Positions 46,906 through 58,600 of a stretch of 64,000 nucleotides of DNA are shown here, piece after piece. Under the pieces are notes generated by a model, which saw only the letters and a program-made list of their open reading frames with translations, was not told the DNA's origin and did no database searches. The position numbers were made by a program, and so were the translations under genes. Source of the stretch: Siderastrea siderea (Eukaryota; Cnidaria; Anthozoa; Scleractinia; Rhizangiidae); assembly GCA_964030785.1 (NCBI GenBank), contig OZ034975.1, positions 40,554,569 through 40,618,568 on the forward strand. Reading direction: 5' to 3'. Positions within the stretch are counted from its first letter, which is position 1; each line of letters opens with the position of its first letter.

Positions 46906-47472
46906 TGACCCTCATCCATACTAGACAGTTGGACCGCAAATGGAACGTCTCGCAAACATTTAACTTAAATCTCTTGCTATTGAAACGCTTATAAACTGTT
47001 AGTAAAACGAGGCAATGATATGGCTTCAAAATCATCCTCATCCCAACACTGAAAAAGAAAATACACATCGCGAAACATAACATTTTCTATACTATACTTC
47101 TTTAATCTATTCTAAGCATGCAAATGAATTTAGTCTGTACACTCGTCAGCTGATTCGATCCTTCGCATCGAACGCTAATTCAGCGTCGGGGAATTAACAA
47201 AAGAAATGCACTTACCTCGCTACACAAGACACATATTTCACGTGTGCAGCGTCTTCTAAAAATTTCTTGCTTTATACATGCATCCTGACTCTCTCAAAAA
47301 CAGCACGGTCTCGGCTCAAACTTTCGAACAGACCACGAGATAACCGCCGCCATTTTCATGCTTTTCGATTGCGAACTATAAACTTCGTTCCCAGGGTCTT
47401 CTCTTTTTTCAATATGGCGGCGGGTGACCTTCTACTATGCTGGGGGTCTCAAGCCAAGGTCAGACCCAGGCC
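46906..47472. other. 3' end of the 10.75-kb transposon
   Basis: Unique sequence leading to the right TIR (GGTCAGACCCAGGCC at 47458-47472). GATAACCGCCGCCATTTTCA and TTCAATATGGCGGCG form two CCATTTT/ATGGCGG-type motifs near the end. No gene. Confidence 0.45.
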
Positions 47473-48349
47473 TTAAGTAGCTTGAGAGGATCGGAATGGA
47501 AGAATTGTGTCAATTGACTTACTTACCTATACCGCCAGCATTTCTCTGTGCAATATTTATGCTCCTAACGACTTACAACAACAGCTTTTTGCACAATTTG
47601 AATACATATTTGGTATCCAATACGGACACTGGAAGCCTCATTATAGGTGGTGATTGGAATGTTACCCTGGAAGCGGTAGATAAAAAAGGTGGTGTCCCAT
47701 GGAAACCTACTATTTATCGGGATAAAGTTGTCACAATGATGGAAGAGCTTCACCTATGTGTCTAAAGCACTAAAACTTTCATCACGAATTGACTATTTCC
47801 TAGTAGCTCAACTCCTTACAAATCAGGTCTCCCAGTTAGACACGATAGTCTCCATCGATCCTGATCATATAAGGCAGTCAAACTCCAATTAACTATCCCA
47901 CAAGGAAAAAGAGGTCCCAGTCTATGGAAATTTAACAATTCACTTCTAGAAGATGAGGATTACATAAAACTAATCAAGGAGAATTTTCCTGTCATAAGCG
48001 AGAAATGCCTTGGAATCGAAGACGAAAGACTGAAATGTTAGCTTCTCAAAATGGAAATAAGAGATATTACGATCTCCTTCTCAAAATACAAAGCCAAATT
48101 ACTCCGTAAAAGGGAACAAGAGACCCAAATTCGACTAGAAATCCTAGACAGCTTTATCTCCTGCGCTGCGTATACAGACTGTACCTACAAAAACGAGAAG
48201 GAATATGCTAATTTAAAACGTGAACTCGACCTTATTTAAGGAAGAAAAGGACAAGGTTCTATTCTACACTCCAAAACAAGGTGGATTGAACAAGGTGTAA
48301 AACCGACCAAGTACTTCTTTAATTTAGAGAGGAGGAATTATAATCTTAA

Positions 48350-48958
48350 CCCTATTCTGCCTGGGGGGGGGGGGGGGGGCACATTGTGCCCGCTCTGACT
48401 TTAACGAATTATGACTTTTAAACGGCTAGACAAATATTCACCAAATCTCGTGACGTTTCCTAAAATTTATCAGAGAAAATTTCCCCGTGTCAATGACGTG
48501 TCTATGATGGTTGACGTTTCCATAGCAACCGTCTACTCAGAAGTGTATTTTGACTATTTTCTGTCTTTTTAAAGCCTTTTTTCAGGTTTTCCCCCTTCGT
48601 TTGTACGAAAGAGACAATTTTTTACTTTTGTGTGCTTGTTTTGACTAAATATGTTTCTAAGAACAAAATCATATATTTTTTGAGGACGTCATTGTCAGCT
48701 GTATGACTGCAGGTTTGGGATTCAAGACGGCCTCAAATTCAAAATGGCTGGTTTGTGACGTTATTGTGACTTCACGACACGTCATAATTGACACGTCATT
48801 AGCCCAATCTATTAAGCTAATGACGTACTACAAACGTGCCAAGTTTCATCGCAAGAGCTTTAATACTTTTCGAGATCTATAGGGGGGGGGGGGGGTCGAG
48901 GCACTTTGTGCCCCCCCCCCAGGCTCAGAAACTCAAAAAAAAGCCCAGGCAGAATAGG
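48350..48958. mobile_element. 609-bp TTAA MITE, CCCTATTCTGCC termini (copy 1)
   Basis: Ends CCCTATTCTGCCTGGG and CCCAGGCAGAATAGG, TTAA at 48346-48349 and 48959-48962. Removing it joins LERRNYN to the RT region of LINE-2. Contains poly-G and poly-C blocks that face each other, then TGACTTTAACGAATT. A second copy lies at 58780-59324. TTAA with CCC-type ends fits piggyBac-like elements (inferred). Confidence 0.85.
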
Positions 48959-49938
48959 TTAAGACAATCAAGAAATTGGAACGATCGCAGGGTGAATTTC
49001 TGACCAAAGAAGATGACATACCCAAAGAAATTGAATCTTTTTATACCAAATTGTACGCCTCTGCCCTCCTAGACGATAATGATCTGTTCGATAGTTTTGT
49101 CCAAAACTTGGATACCCGTAAGCTTGACGACACGCATAGAGATGAGTTAGAGGGTGAAATTACCCTGAAAGAATGTAGGGACATACTTCGGACTTTCAGC
49201 AGTGGGAAGTCTCCAGGAGATGATGGCTTCACGTGGGAGTTTTATAACTACTTCTTTGATTTGTTAGGACAAGACCTGGTAAATTGCTTCAACTATGCAT
49301 ATAAAAAAGGTGAAATGTCAGTCTCCCAACAGAGGGGTGTTATGACCCTCGTTCCAAAGGAGGACTCAAACCTCCTCTCGCTGTCCAATTGGCGGCCAAT
49401 TAAACTATTAAATCTGGATTATAAAACTGCATCCAAAGTCATTGCGAAGAGAATGGAGAAAGTCCTGAGTGTTCTAATCAATCCAGATCAAACAGGCTTT
49501 GTAAAGGGCAGGTACATGGGGCAGAACATAAGACTAGTCAACGACATTTTAGAGCAAACCAAACTCCAGAGCATACCAGGGATACTTTTGCAACTTGACT
49601 TTTGTAAAGCCTTTGACAGTATAGAATGGAGTTTCATTTATAAGGTCATAGCCCTTTTAAACTTTGGTGGCAGTATAAAGCGTTGGATTTCGACCTTTTA
49701 CTCAAATTCTGAGAGTGCAGTCTTAAACAACGGATTTTGCACTAACTACTTTAAATTATCAAGGGGGGTGCGACTGTCCCCTTATTTGTTTATTATAACT
49801 GTTGAAATTCTAGCATGAAAGATAAGACAAGACCGAGAAATAAAAGGAATAACTATTTTCCACAAAGAATTTAACCTAAGCCGGTTCGCCGACGACACAA
49901 CCCTGCTTTGTAGAGACTGTAACTCGGTAAATACTCGG

Positions 49939-49969
49939 TAAGTTTTAATGACTAAGTCATTAAAACTTG
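49939..49969. repeat. Perfect short palindrome at a LINE-2 deletion point
   Basis: AAGTTTTAATGACT faces AGTCATTAAAACTT with a single central A. It lies exactly where the LINE-2 RT loses its region downstream of FADD. Confidence 0.8.
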
Positions 49970-51064
49970 CTTGGATATCTATTGTAGATTCTTGGATTGT
50001 GAGCGAACGCATGCTGAATCATGGAAGATTATTCCCAACCACTTCCTTGATAAATATGGCGGTATAAACTTTCTGCTGCGGTGCAATTATGATGATAAGT
50101 TTCTTGAACGGTTTAACTTGCCTCGCTTCTACAAATTGATATTACAATACTTTTTAGAACTAAAAATTTCCTTTATTAACACTCAGTTCTGTCAATATGT
50201 TTTATTTAAAAATAAGGAGATTTTAATAGGTGGCCAAACTTTCTTCTATAGAAATTGGTTTAATAAAAACGTCTTTCTTATACAAGACCTTTTGTGCGGA
50301 GATGGGAAGCTGCTCTCCTACTCGGAGTTTACACGAAAATATAAAATACGAATGCAATTTTTTAAATTTATATGCAAGTTGTTTCAGCAATTCCCAAATA
50401 TCTTATTGAGCTGGCACAAAAGAGTCATATCGACGAAATAAATTTTCTTTGCCCAAATTTATTTCAGCTTGCGCCTGACGTCTCATTAGACCTGCTCAAA
50501 ATGAAAAATAAAGACTATTATTGGCTTCCGATAAACAATGAAAAACATGAAATAAAGGCAAGCCGAAAGCGGAAAAGAGACTTGGAAATAGACGAAACAA
50601 TCCTAGAAACCTCCTTTACGCGTGTGAAAAGCATTTGTAGTGACAATAAGCTCTCTGCTTCTGCACAGAACTGTAGTCACAAAAAAAGAATTGTTCATCT
50701 TTGGTATAGATCTAGAGGACAACCTGTGTGTTCATACTGTGGACAAAACGATTCAATAATTCACACCTTTTCGAAGTGTCAAGTGCTGGACACATTATTG
50801 TTCTTCCTTGAAGTCATCAAATGGTTCAATGTTGAAAATGTCACCTCTTTCTCGTTATCTCCAAGCGAATTAATCTTTGGAATAAAAACCGGTAGTAAAA
50901 AGTAAAATACATTTAAAATTAATAAAAAAAACTGAACTTCACAATTTTGTTCGCTAAATACTACCTAAAATTAATACGCAAAAACTATCGCTAAAAGAAT
51001 TATCCTTAAACGAATTCATAGTCAAATTCACCTGGAGATATGATTTAGAAAAACCCTACTTCTA

Positions 51065-53148
51065 AATAACGACATTATCTTAAGACACTCAACCGATTGT
51101 TTCATGGAATATTTTGTTTTGTTAATTAACGTGAATACTATAGCGTGTGAAAAATTTATTACTGTAATACACGCGTAAAAAAGCAGCGACAGTCCTTGTC
51201 GCTTAGTCTATGTAAATAACGAGTTGCTTGGGAACATTTTCCAACATCGAAATGTTATTGTTGCGACGTCGCATGTTTCACGTTTTCCTGCAGTAAGCCA
51301 AACACTTCCTAAAAGAACTTAATTCTCTCTATTTCCATATTCAGTCCTTTCTGTTTATGCTGCTATAGGAAGCACAACAAACGGAACACTACAATTTCTT
51401 TCATTTCCGATCGCTCTGAAATAGTCGACAAAAGAACGCCCCCCCCCCCCCTTTTTTGCCTTGAATGTCAGACCATGATGAAGTCCTTTGAAGCCTTTTT
51501 TCCATTTGTAGCTGAAAACTCATGCGCACATACCAGCTCTAAGATTAATTCAAAACGACGGACATCACGTATCATAGTTATTTCATAGTCATTTCTGTCA
51601 TTTGCATTACAATGTATTTGAACGTGGATGTTAGGTATCTTCGGGCAGAAACTGCAAAATTGCCTAACAACCTTGTAATGCAAATGACAAAAGTTAACTC
51701 CGAAGAGGGCCATTAGAACGTTGCATATTTAAAGAAAATTGTAATCCCATTAAAGCGTAGGAAGAGCGTTCAGGATTTGAAAAAGGTGGCAGAGCGGTTT
51801 CAAGTTGCGACCCATTTCCATCCAGGCCATCCATGGCCAACGACACCTATCACTAGCTTCGCTGCTTAACCACTTGAGTTCTTCTGTCAAAGGCACTATC
51901 GTGTGATAGGTTGCCCGAGGAAATTTGATGTTCACAGCAAATATTAGCCCGAGAACGTAGTTCCAGGGCTTATATGAAGTTTGAATATCAAATTTCCGAG
52001 GGAAACTATCACACATAGGGCCTGAGACAGAAGGACCCTATTGTTTTTATTGTACAACGCTAAATTTTGAGCGAAAATTGCCAAAACTGATAGGCGCCCG
52101 CTGAGGAGAGACACTCGCGTCACGTGATCGATTTCGACTAATGGCAGCACGCCAATTAGTATAGTGTCTTTGAACAAACCTTGACTATCATTTTTAGGGT
52201 GAAACGTGACTTTTGGTACTATTGTGTTACCAGGAGGTGTTACTAAAACAGCAGACAGTCCCTTTAAAACACGTTCTTCAATGTAAATTCAACATGCTTT
52301 ATTTGTTTTACTGCTTTACAACAAACAATAACCAAAAGCTCTCGTTGCTTTCATTAAAAAGCAAAGCTGCTACTAATAAGGAAAAGTAAGCTTACATTAG
52401 TTGAATTTACTTATTAATATCGGTTAATTAACAGTAATTCACGGAAGTGGAGGTGAATGATTGTGGTAAAAATCACCACCACTATTCACTGAAACTAAGG
52501 TGAATAATTGTATTAGTATATACCAAGTCAATCGATAGCTAGCACCAAAAAGTTCCATCATTTCCTGAGAAATGAGGAAAAAACTTGAAATCCAAAACAA
52601 TGCCGGGAAGTGAATGAAGGACACTCTCCAGAGTTGAAGTAGCCAAGCAGAGCACGCGAAAAACGCTATCCACTGACTGTTTTGGTACGTACTAATTCAA
52701 ACTCATTAGGCTACACCATCCCAAGCAAATTTGCTTTTGAACACAACAAAGTACGAATGTTTTAACTACTCTAAAGCACTCTTAATATAAAAAATTCACT
52801 AGAACGTTACCCAAAATTATTAATTCATAAATATCAAGCTAAATAAAGAACAAAGAAGATTATAAAGTACTGAATACTATATTCTCGTCACCTAAACAAG
52901 TCTTACGGGTATGATTATGTTACTTCTTTTGTGGCTTTCTGAGGCACAAATATACTTGAAATCGTAATTGCCTTTACAACAAGTAAATCAAAAGGCAAAA
53001 GAAATGTCGTCCGTGCAGTACCAATCATCATCGGGGAAGCCAAATAAATGGACACTGAGGGTCGAAGCGCTCGAGATATTGTACTTCTTAAGTACATGTA
53101 AAAGTACAAACAAAGTAAAACAACCGACGATCACGATGGTTTCAAGTT
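51065..53148. other. No gene recognised
   Basis: AT-rich unique sequence with short frames on both strands and a poly-C run at 51439-51450. No repeat boundary recognised. Confidence 0.4.
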
Positions 53149-53590
53149 GCCCCGACTTAAATTGGTGAGATAGCCGTAAGACTGATACTAGGTAAAGAAG
53201 AGCTATCTCTTCACCCTTGCAGGAGGGTGCAACTTCTTGGACGATCACCCTTTATCCGTGCGGTTAACTCAAATGATGTGTGATAGTTGAACTTTCTGCA
53301 GCTGCATTTGCAAGTGGGTGAATCCACTTTTGATCAACCACATTGAGACTAACATTATAACAGAGAGTTACCGTTGCCTCGACTTTAACTGGAGAGATAG
53401 GCCTTGGCCTGACACTAGGTAAAGGAGGGCTATCTTTTGACCCAAGAGTGGAACTTCTAGGACGATCACCCTTCAACGATGCAGTTAACTTAAATGATGT
53501 GTGCAAGTTAAACTTTCTGCAGCCGCGTTTTCAAGGGGGTGAATCCACTTTTGATCAATCACATTGAGACTTACATTGTGCAGATTTACT
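53149..53590. repeat. Tandem duplication, unit about 233 bp, two copies
   Basis: CCGACTTAAATTGGTGAGATAG at about 53151 and CTCGACTTTAACTGGAGAGA at about 53379 start parallel copies. Shared landmarks are CTAGGTAAAG, GGACGATCACCCTT, AACTTTCTGCAGC and GGGTGAATCCACTTTTGATC. An 80-codon minus-strand frame spans the junction; it is not kept in both copies. Confidence 0.75.
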
Positions 53591-53824
53591 GTTGCCTGTT
53601 ATTGAAACTTCTACGCAACTTCTACCAAAATAGGCTTAAAAAGCAAATTTAACGTCTGTCGACGATTTGAATTTAGGAATAATTTCCACTCATGCAACAT
53701 CTAAAACTGGTTATTCCTAGCCACAAAATACCATTTCTGTAAAAAAACACTGAGATAACATATCGATTAAATGTTTTAAATACATTTACATTATCTAAAA
53801 AATTCTCATTGCAGAGCCTATTAA

Positions 53825-54208
53825 GGACGGTGCCTCCTAATACAGAAGTGTTTTTGCAAAGGTTATGACTATGGGGAAAAAGTAAATCTTAGAAAGGGTT
53901 ATTGGAATCCAAAAAGAAAAATATGGGTAACCACGCATTTTCCGAGATAATTAAGCAAAAAGCAAGCGCTAAAATACAAAGAATTTATGGCAATTTCTTT
54001 CCAAATTTAAGGTCAATTATCTCTGAAAAATGCGTGGTTAAGCCCAATTTTCTTTTTGGATTCTGATAGCCCTTGCTAAGATCTGCTTTTTCCACATAGT
54101 CATAAACCACGCAAAAATATTGTTGTATTAGTGGGCAAATTCCTTAAGAAACTTGAATATTACAAGATGCGCAGAACGTATGCGCAGTAACAAAAGGAGG
54201 CACCGTCC
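53825..54208. mobile_element. TTAA-flanked MITE, GGACGGTGCC family (copy 2)
   Basis: Ends GGACGGTGCCTCC and GGAGGCACCGTCC; TTAA at 53821-53824 and TTAC (one change) at 54209-54212. Same family as 2035-2418, and the better preserved of the two at its ends. Confidence 0.85.
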
Positions 54209-54212
54209 TTAC

Positions 54213-55555
54213 ATTGTGTTCATAATGAACTTTAATTTTACAAAAATTATGCTTGTAGGTAGATTTCCATTGTCGCCAAAACAGTAGGAGTGCACGGACA
54301 TTAAAATTAACTGTCTTTATATGTGTAAAATAAAACGAGAGACGATGCATGGAGGGCTTACGTTATCGTAAAACGTTGAGCACCTTTGAGCACTTTTTTT
54401 ACGTTTACTCAAGACGCTACCTCCTACAACATCTCCTATTTTATGTACGCACGTATAAACAGCTCAATTCACACCGGTAAGCACAGAAAACTAAGGCGAC
54501 AATAGAAATCCATCTTACTCCTTTTAATCGCGTTTCTACAATTTAAACCATCTACTGTCGATACTGACATTTTCTCAATTTACTACCAAAGGCTCCCGAC
54601 TGAAAAAAGAAAAATGAAAAAAAACAGCGAAAAACATTAATCAACGTTTCGGTGCCATCATGGTGTATCTATCAAGGTAAGAACTAAATGAAAACAAAGT
54701 TGTTTTCTCGAAAAAAAAATTGAGAAATATTGTCCCACAATTTCGCGAGTACAGAACAATATCCTAACTTATCATGCCTAGAAAAGTGGGCTTGCAATTC
54801 TAACAAATCTATGTTGTGGTTTAAAATTGTTTTTGGTTCAATTTATTTTTTTAGCCTGAGTTGCACCAAAATATTACGTTGTTACATAGTTAAATTTCGT
54901 CTGCGACGTAGGCTAATTTTTCTCAGCAGTTTGATTTTTATTTTCCTTTGTTCAAGATTACGGTAATGAATCTGACAAAAAGGATAAGCTGGTTTGAAAA
55001 TGCTCCTTGAAAATTCCCCAACCGTAGTCAAAATTACACCGCAACATCTCCAGAAAACGTCAACTCGATCTAAAGCATTTATAGTCAATTATGTGTACGA
55101 GATTCCAATGCGTTTCAACGGATTACAGGACTTAAAAAACGAGTAATCTCTTACGAATTTTAACCTAAGGCGTGACTGTTCAAAGTAAGGTTAACATCTA
55201 ACCCAGAATTAGCATACGTTGTCAATTCCAGTTTACAACTCAAAAGTGTGGATTTCTGTAAATTTGTTTGTCCTATATTTTTTACTCTGAATGTTCCCAA
55301 ACCGTAACACAAAATTAGCAACAAGCGCCACTTTTCAGCAAGAGGAAAGGAGACTTTGATTGACAAGCTACTAGCTTTAAATCTATTAAGTGTAGATTAA
55401 GTTGTTTTACGCTACTTTTCTAACTTTAAATCCCGGATGAGCGTTACCTTTCCTTTTAACATCTCGAACCTAAAAAAACACACAGAAGCGAAAATCCGGG
55501 ACTTTACAAACCACGTTTTCTCATTCTTCGGTAGTGCAGATCAGCGGCATCTACC
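54213..55555. other. No gene recognised; 3' flank of gene C
   Basis: Short frames only. The 3' UTR and poly(A) signal of gene C should lie left of 55556 on the minus strand. An AATAAA-type signal could not be fixed with confidence. Confidence 0.4.
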
Positions 55556-55690
55556 TCATATTATTAATTCAGCATACTGAGTGTCATCATAAGCAGGCGG
55601 TCTCCTGACTGGAGAAGCTGCAGCCCTCGGCATGCTGCCTCCCGGATTGACTTGCTCCACTTGAGTATACATAACCTCCCCTGGCTGTGA
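55556..55690 (-). CDS. Gene C last exon: ITIM-like EVMYTQV and C-terminal TQYAELII
   Basis: 45 codons including TGA at 55558-55556. Acceptor TTACCACAG, with an alternative six bases on. Both sites keep phase 0. Three tyrosines lie in 40 residues, with PVRRPPAYDD between. Confidence 0.75.
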   Translation of the reverse strand, partial: SQPGEVMYTQVEQVNPGGSMPRAAASPVRRPPAYDDTQYAELII

Positions 55691-58600
55691 CTGTGGTAAT
55701 TAAAAGTAAAAAAATAAACAAACAAACAAATCAATAAAAAACTAAATAGATAAACAAAATAAAAGGAAAATGCTTTTCTTCTGTTTACTGTAGATTTGTA
55801 CGAAGCTACACTGTAAATTCAAAAGATCTGTTTCAGCCCCAAAAGTGCCAAAATACCAAATTAGCCCTGATGCCCATGGGACTGATACGAACCTCTGTGG
55901 AACTACTGTGGTCACCTTTGGGGCAGAACGACCCTATCAGAAATCGTAACCGCCCACAATGGCACCCAAGTGGACCCTTTGCTGCCGGACCAGTCCCTGT
56001 AAGTAGGGCTATCTATTATGGCCTTAATCGTATCTATAACAAAATGCTCGATTGTAATAGGACTGAGTGGAGTCCAATTCGGTCTGTAATCATACGTTTG
56101 ATTCACAAAATCGGGAGTCCGATTTGTTTAATTGCGAGTATGATTACAGACTGAATTGGACAACACGAAGTCCTGTTACCATTATTAATCATATCTATAA
56201 CAAAATTTGAGAAAGAAAATGGAGAAAACGTACCGGAGAAGGAATAGACAACACTTTTATTTCCGAAAATATAATTTATAATTTTGTTATAGTTGTGATT
56301 AATAATGGTAACAGGACTTCGTGTCGTCCAATTCAGTCTGTAATCATACTCGCAATTAAACAAATCGGAGTCCCACTACGCGGTCGTCCGATTTTGTCAA
56401 TCACTTGTATGATTACAGACCGAATTGGACTCCACTCGGTCCTATTACCATTATAAATCATGGCTGGTGATAGCCAATCAGATTCGAGAATTTTGTAACA
56501 GTTATGATTACTCCCTGAATTGTAATCCACTCAGTCCAATTACCATTACTAATTAAGACAGCCAAATTAGCCCCTAAAATGGTACTGTATTTTACACACT
56601 GAACGGCCCATTTCAGAGCATAAAACGGAACTTTTGAATTTACAGTGTATCCAGGTAGTCTGTAGGTACTTTCCTCAAATACAAACATTACAACCGCAGA
56701 AAAACCCAGTTAGTGCCACCACCAACGGGTCACAAAAACATTGTAGTATCAACAGGGTTTTCATATTAGAAAAGGACTGTCTCAGGTAACCTTTGGCCAA
56801 GAAAAAGTGGTCGCTCCATTTGCAGACTGTTCTCAGACTATCAATTCAATGAAGGGTAAGGAATCCAGCATTAAATTGATGAAGATTTGACCCTCTCAAC
56901 TCATTAATCATTCTGACATCGGCAGCCAATTGGGTACTCTCGTTTTGGTCACATGTATGAATGTCTTTGAATACTAGAGGAAGACCACTAGTGCTTGCAT
57001 GCAAAATAATTGTTAAGAAATTAGAGGAAGACCATTTTCCTCCGATATCTTCCCAACGGAGAAGCCACTTCAAGAACTTGTGTTTTGCGTTTCGTCACGG
57101 TCTCCAAACACTTGAAAACAACAAAACACTGGCTGTTTTATCATTTTCTTGTGTTTGGAGCCCCTGACAGAACAGTTAGACTCGTTGTTGAAATATTACG
57201 TAAACAAACAAATGAAAGTTTGGCTTCGATGGATTTGAACAGTGACAAAAATGCTATCTTTTACTGTCAAAATGCTATTTTTGGTACCAACAATCAAATA
57301 AACAACACCTCCACGAAGACCCTATACAAATGGCACCTTTAGCTTTATTCGCACCTTGCGTGATCTCTCCACTTGATCGTAAGTATTCAACGGTGGCTTC
57401 GGGGTCTTCTTGGACTTATCCACCTGCGCATACAAAGGTAAAGCTTGCTGCTCATTTGTTTCTTTCTGTTTCTTCCCCTTCTCTTGCTTGGTTTCTTTTT
57501 TTGAAAGTGGCTTCGCCGCTGGCAATCCAGATGGATTAGCATAACCAGAGGCAGATCCCGCGTTAATGTATCCACTGTTATTTAGGCCATGAGCTGCAGA
57601 TGCAGGAGCTCCACTCCTAAAAAAAAAATTACAGGTAGAAAGTAATGAACACGGAAACCTCAGTACGTCAAGTCATCTGATGAATGTATGTCCCTACAAA
57701 TTTAATCCCTTCATCGATGTCCGCTATACACAAATCTGTACGTCACCAACCAATTTGTATTTCTTCCTACCAAGACCTACAAATACCCCAAAAGTGAAAA
57801 CTCCTACCTTATTTACAATGCTCTTGATTTAACATACAGGTATCATGGGCCGGGGGTTACAAGCCCTGCCAAGAAACTATGCTCTACTCCACGTTGTCTC
57901 TCTCCTCCCAGGTGTACAAATATGTTCCGGCGACAACTTAACCTCGCCAAAAACTATCGTCCCACCCAGCGGGAGGGGAGTGGGGCTCCATGCTACAGAA
58001 ACCGGGGATAAATTCGGCTGTGTGGAGGAAGCTTGTGGCTTGTGTGCAACTTCACATTTACCTACATTTATCTTTACCTTTACCCGTTCAGTCAGCCTTG
58101 GAAATATCGCTGAAAGGGCACCACACTGAGAACTACCCCATTTTGTGTTTCATAATCAGCTCCACAGGAAGAGCCTTCTTAACGCGACAAGATAGAAAAG
58201 AGGTAATGGTGTGAATACTAAAAGAATAAACAAAGAATAACAAAATACTTACTTCCCTTGACCTGCAGCTTGATCATCACCGACTTCTTAATAAAACAAA
58301 CAAAAAAAGGCAAATCAAAATTGTAAAGAGTAACATAGCATACTCAGTGCTTTCAATAAGCACCAACGGCCGACGAAAAGCGTCGGCTATTTCGCTCAGA
58401 GAAATCGGCTACTTTCCCCCTAAATTGAAGTAATTACAGGAAGTTTCTTTCAAAGCCCTCGTTGACATAGTCGGTTACTCTTCTCAAACCGGCTGCCTAC
58501 TTCAAATTTTATTGAAACCCCTGGCATACTCAATTCCTCTGCATGCAAATGCATGTGCTTCGACATCCTACATCCTTTGCGCTTACCTGCATGCTTTCTA

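Larger units (their letters stand above)
36734..47486. mobile_element. 10.75-kb transposon with gene D as cargo or transposase
   Basis: Inverted ends CTCAAGCTACTTAAGGCCTA (left) and the complement of CTCAAGCTACTTAAGGCCTG (right). The flanks restore the LINE-2 endonuclease frame (NCNKDRNGRIVSI) if the duplication is 2 bp, AA at the left (one substitution) and AG at 47487-47488. Carries gene D (38040-43376) on the plus strand and nested MITEs at 39307, 43780 and 45432. Left subterminal GGTCACGTGACTGGTCACGT and CATTCCAAACGTGAG match the 674-bp MITE at 35818. It is inferred to be the autonomous partner of that MITE. The superfamily is not recognised. Confidence 0.7.
35789..51064 (+). mobile_element. 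LINE-2: L1/Tx1-like element on plus strand, split by three insertions (pseudogene)
   Basis: ORF2 pieces: 35789-35817 (start, MTDQSKCSI), 36492-36733 (endonuclease N-terminus, SLNVRGLRN), 47487-48345 (endonuclease remainder: ISLCNIYAPND, LIIGGDWNVT, then a linker ending FFNLERRNYN), 48963-49930 (RT) and 49969-51064 (C-terminus with the YCGQNDSIIHTFSKC knuckle). The RT has FSSGKSPGDDGFT, LVPKEDSNLLSLSNWRPI, LLNLDYK, INPDQTGFVKGRYMGQNIR, LLQLDFCKAFDSIEW and RFADDTTLL. The QGCP motif after RGVR is deleted (about 49768) and over 150 codons are missing after FADD (about 49930). Stops are scattered; the copy is dead. It is the same family as LINE-1, in the opposite orientation. Insertions: 35818-36491, 36734-47486 and 48350-48958. 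Confidence 0.85.

Noticed and set aside
36744..47476. TTAA at both ends of the 10.75-kb element as a piggyBac-type duplication
   Set aside because: The inverted similarity extends outward through CTCAAGCTAC, and only cutting outside it restores the LINE-2 reading frame.
53264..53506. 80-codon minus frame with a plausible composition
   Set aside because: It spans the junction of a tandem duplication, the two copies do not keep the frame, and no splice context or motif was found.
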